From NCBI RefSeq assembly GCF_964199755.1, contig NC_133913.1:6860201-6924200 (forward strand): a DNA stretch of 64,000 nt, read 5' to 3'. Made by a program: the position numbers and the translations under genes. Below the pieces are notes generated by a model that searched no databases, was not told the DNA's origin, and worked only from the letters and a program-made list of their open reading frames with translations. Positions within the stretch are counted from its first letter, which is position 1. Each line of letters opens with the position of its first letter. This stretch comes from Larus michahellis (lineage: Eukaryota > Chordata > Aves > Charadriiformes > Laridae). Positions 34,300 to 46,049 of the stretch are shown in pieces.

Positions 34300-35660
34300 C
34301 ACTGGTGGAAGAGCATAAACTGACACAGGCAGGGCTGGATGTGTGTGGTGGAGGCAAGGGGACAGTCCCAGCTCAGCCCTCCCCCACCTGGGAACACTGC
34401 CAGTCTGCCCAATGGGGCTTCCTTCCCATGCCTGTCCCTGGAAGAGGTAAAGTTCAGCACTGTCCCCGACCTCAGCTGGGGCATGTTGTGGCAGCCATAG
34501 TTGTATTCCAAGGGAACTCCTGGCAGGTTTGCAGTCATTCGAGAGCAGACGGCAGCCCACTGTCCTTCTGCCATGGCCTCGACTGAACAACGGGACAGTA
34601 AAGGCCTTGTGGGAGCGTGGCTGTGAATGGGGGCTGGTGTGCCAATAACGTGCTTCCTGCAGTCCCTGCCAACTGTGTGAGAAAGGCCCTGGGTGGGAAG
34701 AGGCAGAGGAGCCCTGCTCCAGGCAGCAGACACCAGAAGACATGAAAATCAAGTAGGCCTTTTGCTTGCCTGGGTATTGACGTTCTGGGGCTCAGGGTGG
34801 GAGAAGCATGTGGAGGCTGTGGATAATGTGGGTAAGTGAAGGGACACAGAAGGACTGCCTGCACAACAGAGAGCTGCGTTGCCATGTCCTCCCCCTGCCA
34901 GAGTGAGGCAGTGTGTCTGTCCCTGTGCAGCTGGTTTCTGGAGCAGATGCTCTTCACAGAGATGTTTCTCTTCAGGTTCCTCCTCTATGGGCAGAGGAGA
35001 AGGGAAAGAGTGTGTGACACCTGGGTCCAAGGCACTTCACTGTGTGCCTGGTCCTCTCTCCATCCAGACAGTCCCAGGGACAGGGTGGACATGGGTGGGT
35101 GCAGGGGTGCCTTCTCCCTCTCCTGCAGAGCTGGGTGCAGGCCTGTGCAGCTGGCTAGGTGGTGGGTGTCAGGAGAAGTTCTCGAGGGATTCCTGTCCCT
35201 TAGATGGCCACTACTTAAACCGTGATTCTTTTATGTCTCTAGAGGGCTGCCTTGTGGTAGAGGTCGGGGGGACAGGCCCAAAGAGGCCTGGCTGGAGCAG
35301 CAGGGAGAGAGTTTTACTCCACCCTCTGGGCTGTGGGCTTTGATCTGGCAGAGGTAGAAGAAGAGGTGAAGGTGCAAGCCTCGGGTCCCTCCTGCTCGTA
35401 GGTCCCTGGGCACCCCGTGAAGAGAGAGCGTGACATGATCCTGATTTTCCTGTCAGCCCTGGTGGGACTGGCTGACTTTGGTGAGATGTGACTTTCAGGC
35501 TGGGGAGAATGAGGCAAGAGTTTGCACAACTGGTGGTGGAAGCAGAGAGATGTGAGTTCTGACTGTGAATCTGGAAGTGTTTCCATAGGGAGAGCAGAAG
35601 CTGCAGTTGGATATGGCAAATAATCTGGGAGATGTCAGGAGTAATGGGCATCAAAGAAGG
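34300..35660. other. GC-rich stretch between TCR V pseudogenes
   Basis: Several open frames on both strands (for example 34165-34752 minus and 35211-35747 minus) show no family motif that I recognise. No feature supported. Confidence 0.35.
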
Positions 35661-35693
35661 AATAAGATAAATAATAAATAATAATAATAAATC
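35661..35693 (+). repeat. (AAT)n microsatellite
   Basis: AATAAGATAAATAATAAATA followed by more AAT repeats; a short AT-rich simple repeat. Confidence 0.8.
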
Positions 35694-35808
35694 AATTTGC
35701 AGGTACTGATAATTCTTGAATGTGCTGCTAATACATACGTAGCTCAAAGAAGGAAAGATACTGGGGAGTGGAGCGATGTGGCATCACCAGCAGCACTAGA
35801 CCCAGTCC

Positions 35809-35955
35809 CATCAGATGTTGCTGCAGGTGGACATATGGAAACCACAAGTGGAATCAGCGAGGTTCTCCTCTGCACTGTCTGTGGAGACCTCACACGTGTT
35901 TCTGCATGTGCAGGATGCTGAGCTCCAGGATAGCACTGCCTATTTATGTGAAAGA
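35809..35955 (+). pseudogene. TCR V-region 3' fragment
   Basis: The frame through 35821 reads LLQVDIWKPQVESARFSSAL, SVETSHVFLHVQDAELQDST and AYLC, the framework-3 region of a TCR alpha-type V domain with its conserved Tyr-Leu-Cys (Cys codon 35947-35949). An in-frame stop precedes it at ~35797 and I find no matching 5' half or clear recombination signal after it. It is therefore a V fragment. TCR beta-type is less likely from the LHVQDAELQDS wording. Confidence 0.65.
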
Positions 35956-35999
35956 AAGAAACCTGACTTGGAGGTTACACGGTAAACAAACCAAACTAG

Positions 36000-37250
36000 G
36001 TTTGTAAATGCCCTCTGCTTAAACTAGCCGGTACACTGGAGTGAGTACTTAGGGCAAGTAACCTATCCTTGGGCACAGGTCTGGCTGCAGGTCTAAGAGC
36101 CAAGTGGCCAGGACAGAGGGACACAGGAGGTTGGTGAATTGCCTCCAGAAGGACCACTGCTTCCAGAAGGGAGAAGCAGATGTTCAGTCCAGACTTATTC
36201 ACTTCACTTGGAGAGCTCTACACGCAGGATAAATTAATCCTATGCTGTTAATAAAAGTGTATCTGTCATGTTGACGCCTCCTCCTTCTGAAGTGGTCACA
36301 TGGACTCCCTTCACTGTCAGTGTGTAGAAAGAAGGGCTTTGAGAACATGATTCATCTGTTCTGAAATGAAAACCAGGAGAGGAAAAGCATGTGCCCTTTG
36401 GAAGTGCTGGTGTCCTCCCAATGACTGTAAAAGGACACTTGCTGCCCAGCCAGCCTTTCACAGCTCTGCAGTTTGGGGACTTTGCCAATCCTATTAAAGT
36501 AGTTCCACAACAAACCTGAAATGGGTGGAACAATGGACTGTTAAAGACTGATGTGGGGTTTTAGATGTGGAAACTCCCTAACACATCTAGCATTAAGCAT
36601 AGTGATTCGCATATTTTTAATTAAACATTAAAAAGTACATTCAGATACTAGATAGAGAAAAGGAAAAGGAATATAAATATTATTGACTGTCTTATGCTAG
36701 AAATAATGGCTATAGGGAGAAATACCAGAAAATGACAAATTTTGTTTTGAACCAGAGCATGATTTTCTGAAACAGCCACAAGAATGGGTCATAAATCCAT
36801 CCAGAAAACATCTGACTAAATGGAGAAACACATGCCCATTTCCTAAAGCAGTGGGCAAGCTGCTGGGAATTCCTTTGGGGCTTCAGATGAATCCCTGACA
36901 AAATGAAGCACTTTTTATACTGGAATACAAACCTATGCGACTATCCAGTGTTCTGTCGGACAATTGCTTCTGGATGGGGTTTGTGAGCCTTTCCAAGTGG
37001 TGGTCTTCAGAGCACTGGGAGGCATTCTGAGTTTACCCAGGAGGGAACAGAGGGAGGTGGGAGCATTAGAATCAAGGCTCAGCCCAGCCTAAGATGGCTG
37101 TGAGGTGAGTGAGATGAGCTCAGTGGGGAACTGGTGGCTTCTCACTACCTGTGATGCCCAGGTGCAGTTACGCTTTGGTGAGGACTTTCTGTAGGGTGTA
37201 AGTCATGGGAGGGAGGGGATGAACCTGTTTGCTCCCACCAAGGCCCTTTG
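36000..37250. other. Intergenic stretch 3' of the olfactory receptor
   Basis: AT-richer than the keratin array. No gene or repeat family recognised. Confidence 0.4.
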
Positions 37251-37260
37251 AAAAGCCACT

Positions 37261-38187
37261 TCACTTTTTCTGGAAAGTGAAAGCCTGCCCCAGAGCTTGC
37301 TTCACTTCTTTGTTCCTGAGTGTGTAAATGAAGGGGTTCAACAAAGGAGTTACAACTGTGTTAAAGATATTCATGAGTTTGTTCAGATCCAGGGAGTTCT
37401 GGGCCGATGGCTTCACATACAGGAACATGGTGGAACCATACCAGATTGTGACGACACTGAGATGGGCAGAGCAAGTGGAGAATGCCTTTTTCCGGCCATG
37501 AGCTGACTGGATTCTCAGGATGGAAGAGATGATGTATATATAGGAGATCAGAGTGACCACACAGGAGGCCACCACAACGATTATGGAGACTAGGAAGGTT
37601 GCCATCTCCACGGGCCATGTGTCACTGCAGGAGAGGGCAAGGCAGGAGTCTATATCACAGAGGAAATGATTGATGACATGTGGCCCACAGAACGTCAGCC
37701 TGGATGTCAGAAAGGCCAGCAGCGAGATGGACAGAAAGCCTCCCAGCCAGGAGCTGAGCGCCAGCCGAGCAGAGAGGACACTGCTCATGAGGGAGCTGTA
37801 TCTCAAGGGGTAGCGTATGGCTAAGTAGCGGTCATAGGCCATGACAGACAGGAGAAAACACTCAGTGGAACCTAAAGAGAGAAGAAAGAACAACTGGAGG
37901 ATGCAGACGTTGAAGGAGATGGTCTGGCTACTCCCCAGCATGACTCCTATGGCTTTGGGAACAACACCTGTAGTGTACCAGATCTCCAGAAAGGAAAGAT
38001 TACAGAGGAAAAAGTACATTGGTGTATGGAGGTTCTTGGTCATCCACACGAGGGCTATGATGGATGCATTGCCTGTTAGTGTCAGTGAGTATGTCAGTGC
38101 AAATACCACTACAAGGCAGACCCGGAAGTGCCACGTGCCTGTGAAGCCAAGAAGGATGAATTCTTCCACACTTGTCCCATTTTCCAT
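37261..38187 (-). CDS. Class II olfactory receptor
   Basis: Seven-transmembrane odorant receptor (rhodopsin-like GPCR) of olfactory neurons, signalling through G-olf. From the Met at 38187 the protein has 308 residues. Visible motifs: N-glycosylation site NGT at 3-5, ILLGF at 11-15, TM1 GN (Asn40), LHTPMYFFL at 53-61, Cys95 for the disulphide to extracellular loop 2, MAYDRYLAI at 116-124, extracellular-loop Cys 167/177/187, SYIYIISSILRI at 215-226, KAFSTCSAHL at 234-243, and PLLNPFIYTLRN at 281-292. The frame opens 20 codons earlier (38247), but the 38187 start gives the normal distance to ILLGF. The FLEIWYT motif and overall wording resemble OR6/OR11-type receptors. Complete and apparently functional. 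Confidence 0.95.
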   Translation of the reverse strand: MENGTSVEEFILLGFTGTWHFRVCLVVVFALTYSLTLTGNASIIALVWMTKNLHTPMYFFLCNLSFLEIWYTTGVVPKAIGVMLGSSQTISFNVCILQLFFLLSLGSTECFLLSVMAYDRYLAIRYPLRYSSLMSSVLSARLALSSWLGGFLSISLLAFLTSRLTFCGPHVINHFLCDIDSCLALSCSDTWPVEMATFLVSIIVVVASCVVTLISYIYIISSILRIQSAHGRKKAFSTCSAHLSVVTIWYGSTMFLYVKPSAQNSLDLNKLMNIFNTVVTPLLNPFIYTLRNKEVKQALGQAFTFQKK

Positions 38188-38289
38188 GTTCTCCCAGGAG
38201 CTGAGGTTCATCTGCAAAGACAGGAAAGTTTCTGTGAGAGTCTGCATGCCTGTGATGGTCCTTCAGATGTCACTAGTAGTGAAATAAAG

Positions 38290-40410
38290 CCATCATCCCT
38301 GTAAAAAGTGTTGTTGCAGAGCACAGAAAAACAGCATCTACCCTAAGTTAGAATTGTCAGGGAAATCCTTTGCTGCAGAAACATGTTTGGACAACTAGAT
38401 CTGACCATGCCTACACCATCAAATGAACCTGGAGAATTATCAGATCAAGCACAGGCATCTCCTTTAGAACATGTGGAATGCAATCATTTTTGTGAGATGA
38501 AAATCCCATTTAGGAAACTATGGATAGCAGGCTGAGGGTCTCCAGCTATGTGAAAAGCTGTTGCAGTGAGGAAGGGAATAACATACTTGCACTCCTTAGG
38601 GCAGGAAATAACGAGTTGTGATTTCAGGAAATGAGACTGAGGGATCAGAAAACCATCATGATAATGTGGTACTGGAAGAGATTTTCTCACCTCTTCTAGG
38701 TCAGTTTATCACAATGGCTTCTGATTGAGATGGCAGCAGCACAGGCAGCAGGCTAGTATGACACTTATTACTGAAGGACTTGTGGCCTTGTATATTTGCC
38801 TTCTTCCGAGTCTCAGCACAGGAAGCTTTTGCAAATACCTTCATTACTTCCACTGACGTCTGCTTCTCAGCATAGCTGCTAGGGTTTAAGATTCATCTTT
38901 TTAAAATTTTGCCACTTCAGAGTCAGAGGAATGATTTCTGCTGACCAAGTTGAAAGACCTACAATGAATTACTCTTATCTCAGCTCCTCATCTCACCCTC
39001 CTTCTTTCCCAATGTACAGAGAAAAAGCACTAGGGAGATATGGCTCATCTCATCTAATATACACGGCTAAAATCCATCTAGAAGTGTCAGATTGTCCCTG
39101 AGGACTAGAGCAGGAGTCTAGCAAGAAGGTCAGATGGGTAAGTCAGACAGCTCAACTTGGGCAGAGGTACCCATGCCTCAGTGGTTGACAGCAAAATCTT
39201 CTGAGTTGAATCCCATCCAGGGTACCTCTTCCGAGAAGCCAGTCAAAATGCAAGTTGTAATCTATGCCCTCCTTGCAGACAAGGGAGGATTATTGATCAG
39301 TTCTTTAGGGGAGAACCGGTCTCATGCTCAGGTGGGTATCTAAGATAGATGGAGCTGAACCACTATCTGAAGGATCCCTTTATCTCCTTTCCTTCTCTTT
39401 AGGAATTTACATATCAGAAATCTCATGTGGGTGAAGAGTAGAGAAATCCCCCTTAACCTGGCTCTCTTTAAATGTGCAAGGCATTGAAAGTCAATGCTAG
39501 AGGTCTTGGGCAGGCTTCACTCACCAGCTCAGCTAATGGAAATGATCCAAACAACATCTCTTCATGCACCATCCTCCAGATGAAGCCATGGTCTCTTTGG
39601 CTGAGGAAGAACATTGGAAAGAGGTTAATTTATTGGAGAAGCTCTGGGTGCAGTGATGTCAGGAGAAGTGTGGCTGAACAACTCTCACCATGTCAACTCA
39701 CTTCAAGCTTACCTTGCTTCCTCTCCATCCACCTGGTAGGTATTGACAGCTTGTGGTCCCAGTTTTCTTTCCCCCTCACAGCCACCACTGTCCTTCCACA
39801 AAGAGGTGCCCATGTGTCACACACACAGAGTAAAGTCTCTCCAGGTTAGCTCCATATAATAAGAGCATACATCAGAGAGTCGCCAGCATCGTTAGCATAA
39901 TAACTTCCCCATATTCATCTCATTAACACACTGAAGCTCAAACTGGCCACACTGAGGAGATGGTTTTCTGTTTTCCCTCTAGGTACTACAGGGAATTTGA
40001 TCTTTTGGGGATTTCATGGAATTATTGCAGATGTGTAATGCTCTCTCTTCACACAGGCCAATTAAAGAACAGCAACACAATTCTCTAAGGTTTGTGTCAG
40101 GCTGTGTGTTTGCCTCCTGCCTGTAGCTGTAGCACGTAACATTCTCAGGAACTCAGTGCTGTCTTGTGTAGCTATTGCTGACATGCAGGAGATGTTTGAC
40201 ATAGCTGTGTCTCAAGAGACTGGAAGTGTCAAGTATTTGGTGCTGGATGCTAACATGGTCTTGAAATCTCCAGGGTGGGAGATAACTAAAGGCAGCTATG
40301 GACACATGAATATAGAGAGAGTAAGGTAAGGGATTCACTTGCCACATTTCATACCCTCTAACTGCAGTTAAGGCCTAAGTCTTCAGACTTCATTGAAGTG
40401 AAGATCTAAG
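38290..40410. other. Stretch upstream of the olfactory receptor
   Basis: May hold the receptor's promoter and non-coding exon, but I can support no specific element. Short open frames only. Confidence 0.35.
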
Positions 40411-40413
40411 TAC

Positions 40414-41190
40414 AGATCACAGAATCAAAGAATCATGGAATCATAGAATGGTTAGTGTTGGAAGAGACCTTAAAGATCACCTAGTTCCAACCAGCCTGCC
40501 ATAGGCATGGACACCTTTGACTACACCAGGTTGCTCAAAGCCCCATCCATCCTGGCCTTGAGTGCTTTGAGGGATGGGGCATCCACAGCTTCTCTGGAAA
40601 TCCTGTTCCAGTGTCTCACCACCCTCAGAGTAATGATTTTCTTCCTAATATCTAATCTAAACCTTTTTCAGTTTAAAACCTTGACCCCCTCATCATATCA
40701 CTACATGCCCTTGTAAAAGTTCCTTTGCATCTTTCTTGTAGGCCCTCTAAGTACTGGAAGGCTGCTATAAGGTCTCCCTGGAGCCTTCTCTTCTCCAGGC
40801 TGAACAATCTCAACTTTCCCAGACTGTCTTCATAGGAGAGGTGCTCCAGTCCTCTGATCATCTTCGTGGCATTCTCTGGACTCACAGGTCCATGTCATTA
40901 TTATTTTGGGGGCTCCAGAGGTGGACGCAGTACTCCAAGTGGGACCTCATGAGAGTGGAGTAGAGGGGGACAATAACATCCCTCAACCTACTGGCCATAT
41001 TTCTTTTTATGCAGCCCAGGATGCAGTTGTCTTTCTAGACTGTGAGCGCACATTGCCGACTCATGTTGAGCTCTCGTTCACCAACACCTGCAAATGCTTC
41101 TCAGCAGGGCTGCTGTCAACCCATTCTCTGCCCAGCCTGCATTTGTACATGGGATTGCTCTGCCCCATGTGCAGGACCTTCCAACCCAGA
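40414..41190 (-). mobile_element. CR1 LINE, 5'-truncated
   Basis: Begins (plus strand) with the reversed CR1 tail ATCACAGAATCAAAGAATCA and TTGGAAGAGACCTTAAAGAT. It continues through the RT end (read on the minus strand SYEDSLGKLRLFSLEKRRLQ-type text) to ~41190, where the keratin block C flank starts. Confidence 0.9.
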
Positions 41191-41271
41191 GCAACACCTT
41201 TCTCCTTTGGAATTGAGGAGTCTCCACAGAGAGAAGGACCACGTTGAGTCTAGGCTTGAATGCAATAGAAC

Positions 41272-41277
41272 TTTAAT
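41272..41277 (-). terminator. PolyA signal, keratin gene C
   Basis: ATTAAA (plus strand TTTAAT) in the context CTCATTAAAGTTCTATTGCA on the minus strand. Confidence 0.75.
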
Positions 41278-41599
41278 GAGTCAAAGAGGAAAACAAAGTC
41301 ACCCCAGGCAGGGACCGCCAGTTCATAGGGGCAGCTGTGAGTCTTAGGTCCTTGGCTGTGGGGAAGATCTTGCATGATGTCTGTCTGCCTGCCCCATAGA
41401 CAGAGAGGAGACAGACGGTTCCCACCAGGTTGGCCTTGGGGGAACCTTGCTGCTAAGAGAATGTAAAGCAAACAAGGAAAAAGGAAATAAAAGCAAAGTC
41501 TCTCAGCTATGCTGAAAGCAACATTGAAAACATCTATCCTCTGCCCAGCACCATGTTCTGAGCTCCTCAGGGTGTCTCCTTGGGAATTTCCCAGCAGCT

Positions 41600-41905
41600 T
41601 TAGCAGGGCTGACATCTGTTGCCACAGTAGCGGCTGGTAATGCAGGAGAAGTCACAGCACCCAGAGGTGATGGGGACTCCATCACAGCTGAGGATGCTGC
41701 CAATGGCAGCGGAGGTGGAGGATCCCACAACAGTGTTCTGCGGGAAGGAGCTGAGGATGGGGCCAGGCAGAGTCACCACCACAGGGGAGGGCTCGATGAT
41801 GACGGTCGAGTTCTGGCACTGCCTGACACAGGGCTCATTGCAGCTGTTGGCCAGCGGGGTGGGGCCACAGGGCCGGCAGGGCAGGCACTGGTTGTAGCAG
41901 GACAT
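41600..41905 (-). CDS. Cysteine-rich feather-type beta-keratin, gene C
   Basis: 101 residues, 14 Cys. The head [15 protein letters not shown] is like genes B and D, but the tail [19 protein letters not shown] is nearly that of the array protein (Phe for Leu). The core has [11 protein letters not shown] where the array has [11 protein letters not shown]. Start at 41905 by family convention; the frame runs on upstream through the acceptor CTCCCAG (intron 41927-42251). Exon 1 is about 42252-42288. It combines a minus-cluster head with an array-like tail, which may reflect gene conversion. Probably functional. Confidence 0.94.
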   Translation of the reverse strand: MSCYNQCLPCRPCGPTPLANSCNEPCVRQCQNSTVIIEPSPVVVTLPGPILSSFPQNTVVGSSTSAAIGSILSCDGVPITSGCCDFSCITSRYCGNRCQPC

Positions 41906-42311
41906 GTCTCTCAGATGGAGGTGCGCCTGGGAGAAAATCATAGTACAGGCATGGGTGAGAAAGAAGCTTCCTGCTAGGTAGTTAGGAGGAAACTGTGCAG
42001 GGAGACACCAGGAGTTCTTTCCCTTGGACCCATGGACTCTACAAAGACTAGCCAGTCTTAGAGAGGTTCTTGCCAAGCCTCTAGAGCAGGAGCCACCTCA
42101 GCCAACACCCAGTGTCCCTCCAAGCCACTCTTCCCCATTCAATGTCCCATAAGAAGGAGCACAAGAGTAGGGCAGAGTGGGTATCATCTGAGATGGCCAT
42201 TGAGGCAAGACTTTATCCTGGAGCAGAAAGAGGAGAAAGCACTTCCCTCACCTGGTCTTCAATGCAGAAGGAGGCAAGAGAAGTGGATGAGAGAGCAAGG
42301 AGTTGTACTTG

Positions 42312-42604
42312 CTTTTATACTGGTCCTACACTTGCCCAGGTCCACAGGCAGCTTTTGTGGAGGTAGTAATCTTCTGAAATGCTCATCTCTAAAGCAAAAT
42401 GTCCCAGCTAATGACGTAGGCTGTGTTTTGATTTTCTGCAGTGCTACCTTTTAATTTTCTTTTTTCTAGCATCCTCATTCTCTCATGGAATGCTGGGAAT
42501 ACGAGTCCATTGATTTCCAGGGCAGAAATGCGTCAGAGCAGCCAGAAGACACAGACTAAGAGCCAGAGGGGTCCTTTGCAGGCAGATGATGTAAGGCTGG
42601 GGCA
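42312..42604 (-). promoter_or_regulatory. Conserved keratin promoter, gene C
   Basis: TATAAAAG at 42312-42319 (minus strand), CATTAGCTGGGACATTTTGC ending at ~42412, and the distal block with CTGGAAATCAATGGACTC near 42500-42530. The GTGACCC end is altered here. Confidence 0.65.
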
Positions 42605-43549
42605 CTCTGGTGGGGTTGCTTGCGTTCTCCTTTTCAGGGAGGAGCTCAGGTGCTTCCAGCCCTGTAATCCTTAGCCCCATCACCCAAGGCACTCATCCAG
42701 GAGGACATGTCACATCCTTCTCTCTCCCTCACTGCTGGGATTTGTATCTTTTCCTCCTAATGCTGCCCTCAGGAGAAGGTTATTGCCCTGTTTGGCCTCC
42801 TGCCATGCCTGGGAAGTCTCTGGGAGTTCTCAATGTACACTATGGATATGTTTGTGGCTTTATTGTAATCCAAGGTGCTCTGGCCCTTCCCTGACATGGT
42901 GGTCCTCCGTGTCTCCTCTCTTGAGCTCACAGCTGCTTCTGTGGATGCATGTATGCTTGTTTGTGTGGACATTTGTGCATGTGGACCGCTGTGAATGCAT
43001 GTGTGTGCCAGCAATGTTGGTTGCCAGCAAGATGAGCAGTACAGATGTGAAAGCAGTGCTGCCTAAGGGTGCAGGCTGTTCCATGAGTCCCCTGAGTGCT
43101 ATGCTTTGCCTGAATTTCAGTTGGTTTCTTCCTCTGCACATTATATTAGAGCGCACAGATTTGCTGTTATCTTCCATTATGCCTTCCCATAGTCTCTCTT
43201 ATTGCTTTATTTTAACTAAGTGTGAATGTTTCAGCAGGCTTTGCAAGAAAAAAAGAATATTAAGAGCATACATTTGTTACTTGTGCCTTTAGGTAAGATA
43301 ATTTGGAATATCAGTTAAGGTTTTTCCTCCTTTCTGTCCTTCAGCAGGCTCTAAGAGTCTTAGACTGTATAAAAACATAAACTTACACCCAGCCAGAAAC
43401 TTACTGATGTGGTGCTGAACTGGGCAAGGACTGAGACATTGGACTGAGCAGGTATTGAACTGAAGGGACCAAGGTCCTGATGTCACTGTGCTGTGCCCAG
43501 GAAGAACACCAAGGACCTTCATGTCCTACATTGAAATCTGGATCTGAGT

Positions 43550-44490
43550 GACCAGCAACCGGCCCTGGGGCAAAGGCATATCTGATTAAGTGTTGCACAC
43601 CTCAGCGCCTGATGATGTTGCCTGACTGGGTCAGGGAAAGACCCTCTTTTCCCCAGGGGCTGCTGGTGGTGGAAGGAAGGACACTGGGAAAGAGGTGGAA
43701 ACACTGTCTTGGGAGCTGTTCCCCTGAGGAATTGCTCCTCTGGGTGACTTCTGGCTTATTCCTGTCAATGATCTTCCTCCTTTTCCAGACAAGCTTTCCT
43801 TGTCCATGGTCATCATATTTGGAGCCTGCTGGTGGGAAATGGGGGCTACAACAGCAGAGAGAATTTCCTTCCCTGTCTGCAGGTGACACCTAAGCCCCCT
43901 GATTTACCCCTTCCCTCCCTGTCTCCCTTATAGCCATGAGTCCATTTCTCCGCGCACTCCCTTCACCTCTGCAAACCTCTTGGGCATTGGCTTTGGGCCA
44001 CAGAGAGGCACCTGGAGGGAGTCTCTCATCCTTTCTTTCCCATCTCTAGAAAGACAGTGGATACTCCATCTAGTCCCAGAGTTCTCCAATTGGTATGCCT
44101 GACACCTCCAGGTGCCATGGCTGCTCAGCTGTCCCTGTCTAAGGATGTAGCTGTACAAACTTAGTCTTGCTGGGCACTCTCCAAGAAGGCCTCCACTTTC
44201 TCCTTCTCTCTGGACAGAGGGCTTTTAGCCTTTTCCCACCTCTCCTTCTTTTGGTCCTCTCTCCTGCACCCAAGGAAGGGGCAGGTCAGATTCCCAACTG
44301 TCAGCAATCCTGCTTCTTACCAAACATGACTGCAAGCACAGGGGCCGTTTCCCAGACAACATCTAGCATGGATGGTGCAGTACTGATAGACAAATCTGGA
44401 CATTCACTGCAACTTGTCCTCGTGGGACGTCTGAGTCAGACCACAGTTACACTCAAGGTTTCAGTTAGACTCTTGTTCTCATTTTGATCT
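43550..44490. other. Intergenic stretch without recognised feature
   Basis: No gene, TCR segment or repeat family recognised. Confidence 0.35.
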
Positions 44491-44514
44491 CACCAATTGA
44501 CATCACAAGCAAAT

Positions 44515-45095
44515 GGAAGTAATTGCACAGCCACGTACACACAGATACATGAGAAAATATCCATGCACTCAAAGGGTGTACACACCTGTCTACACCTGTT
44601 GACACACAGGTATGTGCGGTCACAAGCATGCATGACACAAAGGCACATACATATGCCTCTAGAAACACAGACTTTTGGTCAGATGTGAGCAAACATGAAA
44701 AAACATATGTATGCACACCCAGCTACACAAGAACCCTTGTGCCCGCACATACATTCACTCCTCAGGCTTGTCATCATGTAAGTGTTCACATGTGCTTGTA
44801 TGCATTTTCACACTCACAATTGCACATAGATAATTGCATGCTTGAGTACATAGACACATATGTGCGCACGTCTGCACACACTTGCACACTGACAGCACAG
44901 ATGCATACTTGCCTACCTGCAAAAACATGCGTGGACACAAACACATGCACAGATATAAACAGAAATGTCCTCGTTCACACACACGCTGGCAGACACTCAC
45001 TCTCATATGTGCATTGCAAATACCCACACAAATGCAAATACAGAGGCACAAATATGCCCCCAGGTGCAGACAGATGCATATGCACATGAGGAAGC
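44515..45095. repeat. Degenerate CA/CACATGCA-rich low-complexity tract
   Basis: About 580 bases of imperfect ACACA/CATGCACA repeats on the plus strand without a fixed period, probably a decayed minisatellite or microsatellite. Shorter TG-rich tracts of similar flavour lie upstream of keratin genes A, B, C and F. Confidence 0.6.
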
Positions 45096-45099
45096 CCAG

Positions 45100-45740
45100 C
45101 CTCTCCCCACACTCTGAGAAGCAGGACTCCACAGGCAGCTCTCTGCCCCTGTGCCCCTGACAACTTCAGGCAAGTCCTCGAAAGCCTACTGCTAAGAAGG
45201 CAAATGAGGCGCCAGCCACTGTTGGTGGATTTAGTGACAGCAGAGGGCTTTTGGGCTTTTGTGCATTGGCCAGAAGTAGTTCAACTGATTGTGTTCTCAA
45301 TTACAGGAAAGAGAGAAGGTGTATTGAGGTCCAAGCAGCGGGGTCTTTTTTTGAAATTTAACCATGTTCACATATTGATTCTGTCCATGAGAGACAAAGT
45401 CAAAGCTTAAGACCACCCCTATTGCTGCAGCTCCAGGCATTCTCCACTTTACAAGTCAAAATTATCCTGACGTTTTGCAAGCTCCGGCCCATCCCTGGTG
45501 ATTGCCGTAAGGCAGTTGTGGAGGTCTGGGACCAGTTCCAGGTTCAATGCAGGGAGAGGTGCTGCCCTGACACGCTCACATGGCAGCAAAGGGTTGTGTG
45601 CGGGGGGTGAGCCCCATGGCCTGCAGCTGCAAATGCTGGGGCTGGGCCACCAGAGAGGAAGCTGGCCTGGTGAAGTTGCCTTAAGATAAATACCATCTCT
45701 TCAAAAGACAAACTAATATTACTTAAAAGGGGTTTAAAAG
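45100..45740. other. Intergenic stretch without recognised feature
   Basis: No feature supported. Confidence 0.35.
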
Positions 45741-45744
45741 AAAC

Positions 45745-46045
45745 AGAGAGTGAGAGATTTTACCAAGGTCTGTAGTGATAGGACTTTAAACTGAAAGAGG
45801 GTAGATTTAGATCGTACATAAGTAAGAAATGTTTTTCAATTAGGGTGGTGAGACATTGGAAGAAGTGTTCCCAAAAACTTGTGGATTCCCCATCACCGGA
45901 ATTGCTCAAGGTCAGGTTGGATAGGGCTTTGAGTAATCTGCACTAGTAATGGATGTCACAAGACTAGATGGTCCTTCAAGGTCCCTTCAAAACCAAACCA
46001 AACCATTTTATGATTCTATGATTATGTGATTCCATGATTCTATGA
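45745..46045 (+). mobile_element. CR1 LINE 3' end
   Basis: GAGGGTAGATTTAGATCGTA, GGTGGTGAGACATTGGAAGA, GGTCCTTCAAGGTCCCTTC, ending in imperfect (ATTCTATG)n at 46012-46045. Severely 5'-truncated. Confidence 0.9.
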
Positions 46046-46049
46046 AAGC

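Larger units (their letters stand above)
41240..43460 (-). repeat. Duplicated keratin block C
   Basis: Gene C with its own 3' flank, intron, promoter and upstream flank. The upstream flank ends near a CTGGGCAAGGACTGAGACAT stretch comparable with blocks A, B and F. Confidence 0.6.

Noticed and set aside
34165-34752. 195-codon minus-strand frame
   Set aside because: Overlaps the TCR V pseudogene on the opposite strand and a GC-rich stretch; no recognised motif.
35211-35747. 178-codon minus-strand frame
   Set aside because: Low-complexity Ser/Pro/Leu wording without family motifs; probably chance.
36000-37250. Search for a second olfactory receptor or TCR segment near the intact receptor
   Set aside because: No motif of either family was found on either strand.
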